NCBI GenBank assembly: GCA_946479205.1
Contig: CAMLFJ010000154.1
Span: 1 to 7,380, forward strand
Reading direction: 5' to 3'
Origin: an uncultured bacterium
GTDB lineage: Bacteria; Methylomirabilota; Methylomirabilia; Rokubacteriales; CSP1-6
DNA: 7,380 nt
Position numbers and translations under genes: made by a program. Within the stretch, counting starts at the first letter, position 1, and every line of letters begins with the position of its first letter. The notes under the pieces were generated by a model that was not told where the DNA came from, made no database searches, and was given only the letters and a program-made list of their open reading frames with translations. Below are positions 6,843 to 7,380 of the stretch, piece after piece.

Positions 6843-7380
6843 GCGGCTCGCGCATCCGGCGGCTGCCCGATCATCTCGTCAACAAGATCGCGGCGGGTGA
6901 GGTGGTGGAACGGCCCGCGTCGGTGGTGAAGGAGCTGGTGGAGAACGCGCTCGACGCGCTGTGCACGCAGGTGACGGTGGACCTGCGCGACGCGGGCCGC
7001 GCCCTGATCCGGGTGACCGACGACGGCGTCGGCATGTCGAGCGACGAGGTGGACCTGGCCCTGCTGCGGCACGCCACGTCCAAGCTCGCCACCGACGCCG
7101 ACCTCGACGCCATCACCACGCTGGGCTTCCGGGGCGAGGCGCTGCCCGCCATCTGCGCGGTCACCCGCTTCTCGGTGCTCTCGTGCCCGCGCGGCGCGGA
7201 CACCGGCACCCTGGTGCGCGGCGAGGGCGGCACCGTCAACGAGAAGCTGCTGGTCGCGGCGCCCGCGGGCAGCACGGTCGAGGCGCAGGATCTCTTCTTC
7301 AACACGCCCGCGCGGCTCAAGTTCATGAAGAGCGCCCAGAGCGAGGTCGCGGCGGCGCTGCGGCTGCTCGAGGCCATCGC
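6839..7380 (+). CDS. mutL: DNA mismatch repair protein MutL, N-terminal part (cut by window end)
   Basis: Couples MutS mismatch recognition to strand removal. Only the first 180 codons are in the window, covering most of the GHKL-type ATPase domain. Motif I is [10 protein letters not shown] (catalytic-base E32, Mg-binding N36), motif II is DDGVG (61-65), then RHATSK (77-82), GFRGEAL (96-102), and the late motif LFFNTPAR (to R159). The helix after motif I reads DALCTQ where most MutL proteins have DAGA. The start is a GTG at 6839 sharing GTGA with the mutS stop; AAGG at 6828-6831 is a possible weak ribosome-binding site 7 nt upstream. No ATG lies near, so automated calls may miss or trim it. 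The C-terminal dimerisation domain, and any endonuclease motif, lies outside the window, so it cannot be said whether this MutL nicks DNA itself. Confidence 0.96.
   Translation, partial: MSGSRIRRLPDHLVNKIAAGEVVERPASVVKELVENALDALCTQVTVDLRDAGRALIRVTDDGVGMSSDEVDLALLRHATSKLATDADLDAITTLGFRGEALPAICAVTRFSVLSCPRGADTGTLVRGEGGTVNEKLLVAAPAGSTVEAQDLFFNTPARLKFMKSAQSEVAAALRLLEAI

Noticed and set aside
1..7380. Undescribed defence, mobile or biosynthetic system
   Set aside because: All coding capacity is accounted for by known housekeeping families with intact motifs. No transposase, integrase, tRNA, CRISPR repeat or compositional break was seen.

Overview
This is a GC-rich (roughly two-thirds or more G+C by eye), densely packed stretch of bacterial chromosome. 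Every recognisable gene is on the + strand and belongs to a widely conserved housekeeping family. No mobile element, CRISPR array, RNA gene or obvious horizontally acquired segment was seen. Several features point to a Gram-negative-type (didermal) bacterium: a full six-domain ribosomal protein S1, an IHF/HU protein gene close to rpsA (as in Escherichia coli cmk-rpsA-ihfB), and an adjacent mutS-mutL pair. The base composition and gene mix would suit high-GC soil lineages such as Deltaproteobacteria/Myxococcota-like or Methylomirabilota/Rokubacteria-like organisms. That placement is inference; the phylum cannot be fixed from this window alone.

Layout: (1) 9-641, plsC-type acyltransferase. (2) 724-2439, rpsA, after an 82-nt gap and a strong Shine-Dalgarno sequence. 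(3) 2446-3354, sppA, a membrane-anchored signal peptide peptidase that starts 6 nt after rpsA. (4) A 118-nt gap (3355-3472) holding a weak inverted repeat at the end of sppA and the best promoter in the window (TTGACA, 18 nt, extended -10 TGgTACGGT). (5) 3473-3748, an IHF-beta/HU-type DNA-bending protein. (6) 3754-4242, an Ap4A-phosphorylase-like HIT protein starting 5 nt later. (7) 4239-6842, mutS, overlapping hit by GTGA. (8) 6839-7380, the start of mutL, overlapping mutS by GTGA and running off the window end.

The genes appear to form two transcription units. The upstream one links phospholipid synthesis, translation initiation and membrane protein quality control (plsC-rpsA-sppA). The downstream one, driven by the promoter at about 3395-3424, would co-express a nucleoid protein, a dinucleoside-polyphosphate enzyme and the two core mismatch-repair proteins (ihfB-hit-mutS-mutL). 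No stretch above 300 nt lacks a gene. I found no convincing previously undescribed system. The points most worth a second look are the repair operon architecture with its repeated GTGA junctions, a 51-nt exact repeat inside rpsA, the charge-segregated S1 tail that also carries the sppA ribosome-binding site, and a variant residue pair after the MutL ATPase motif I.
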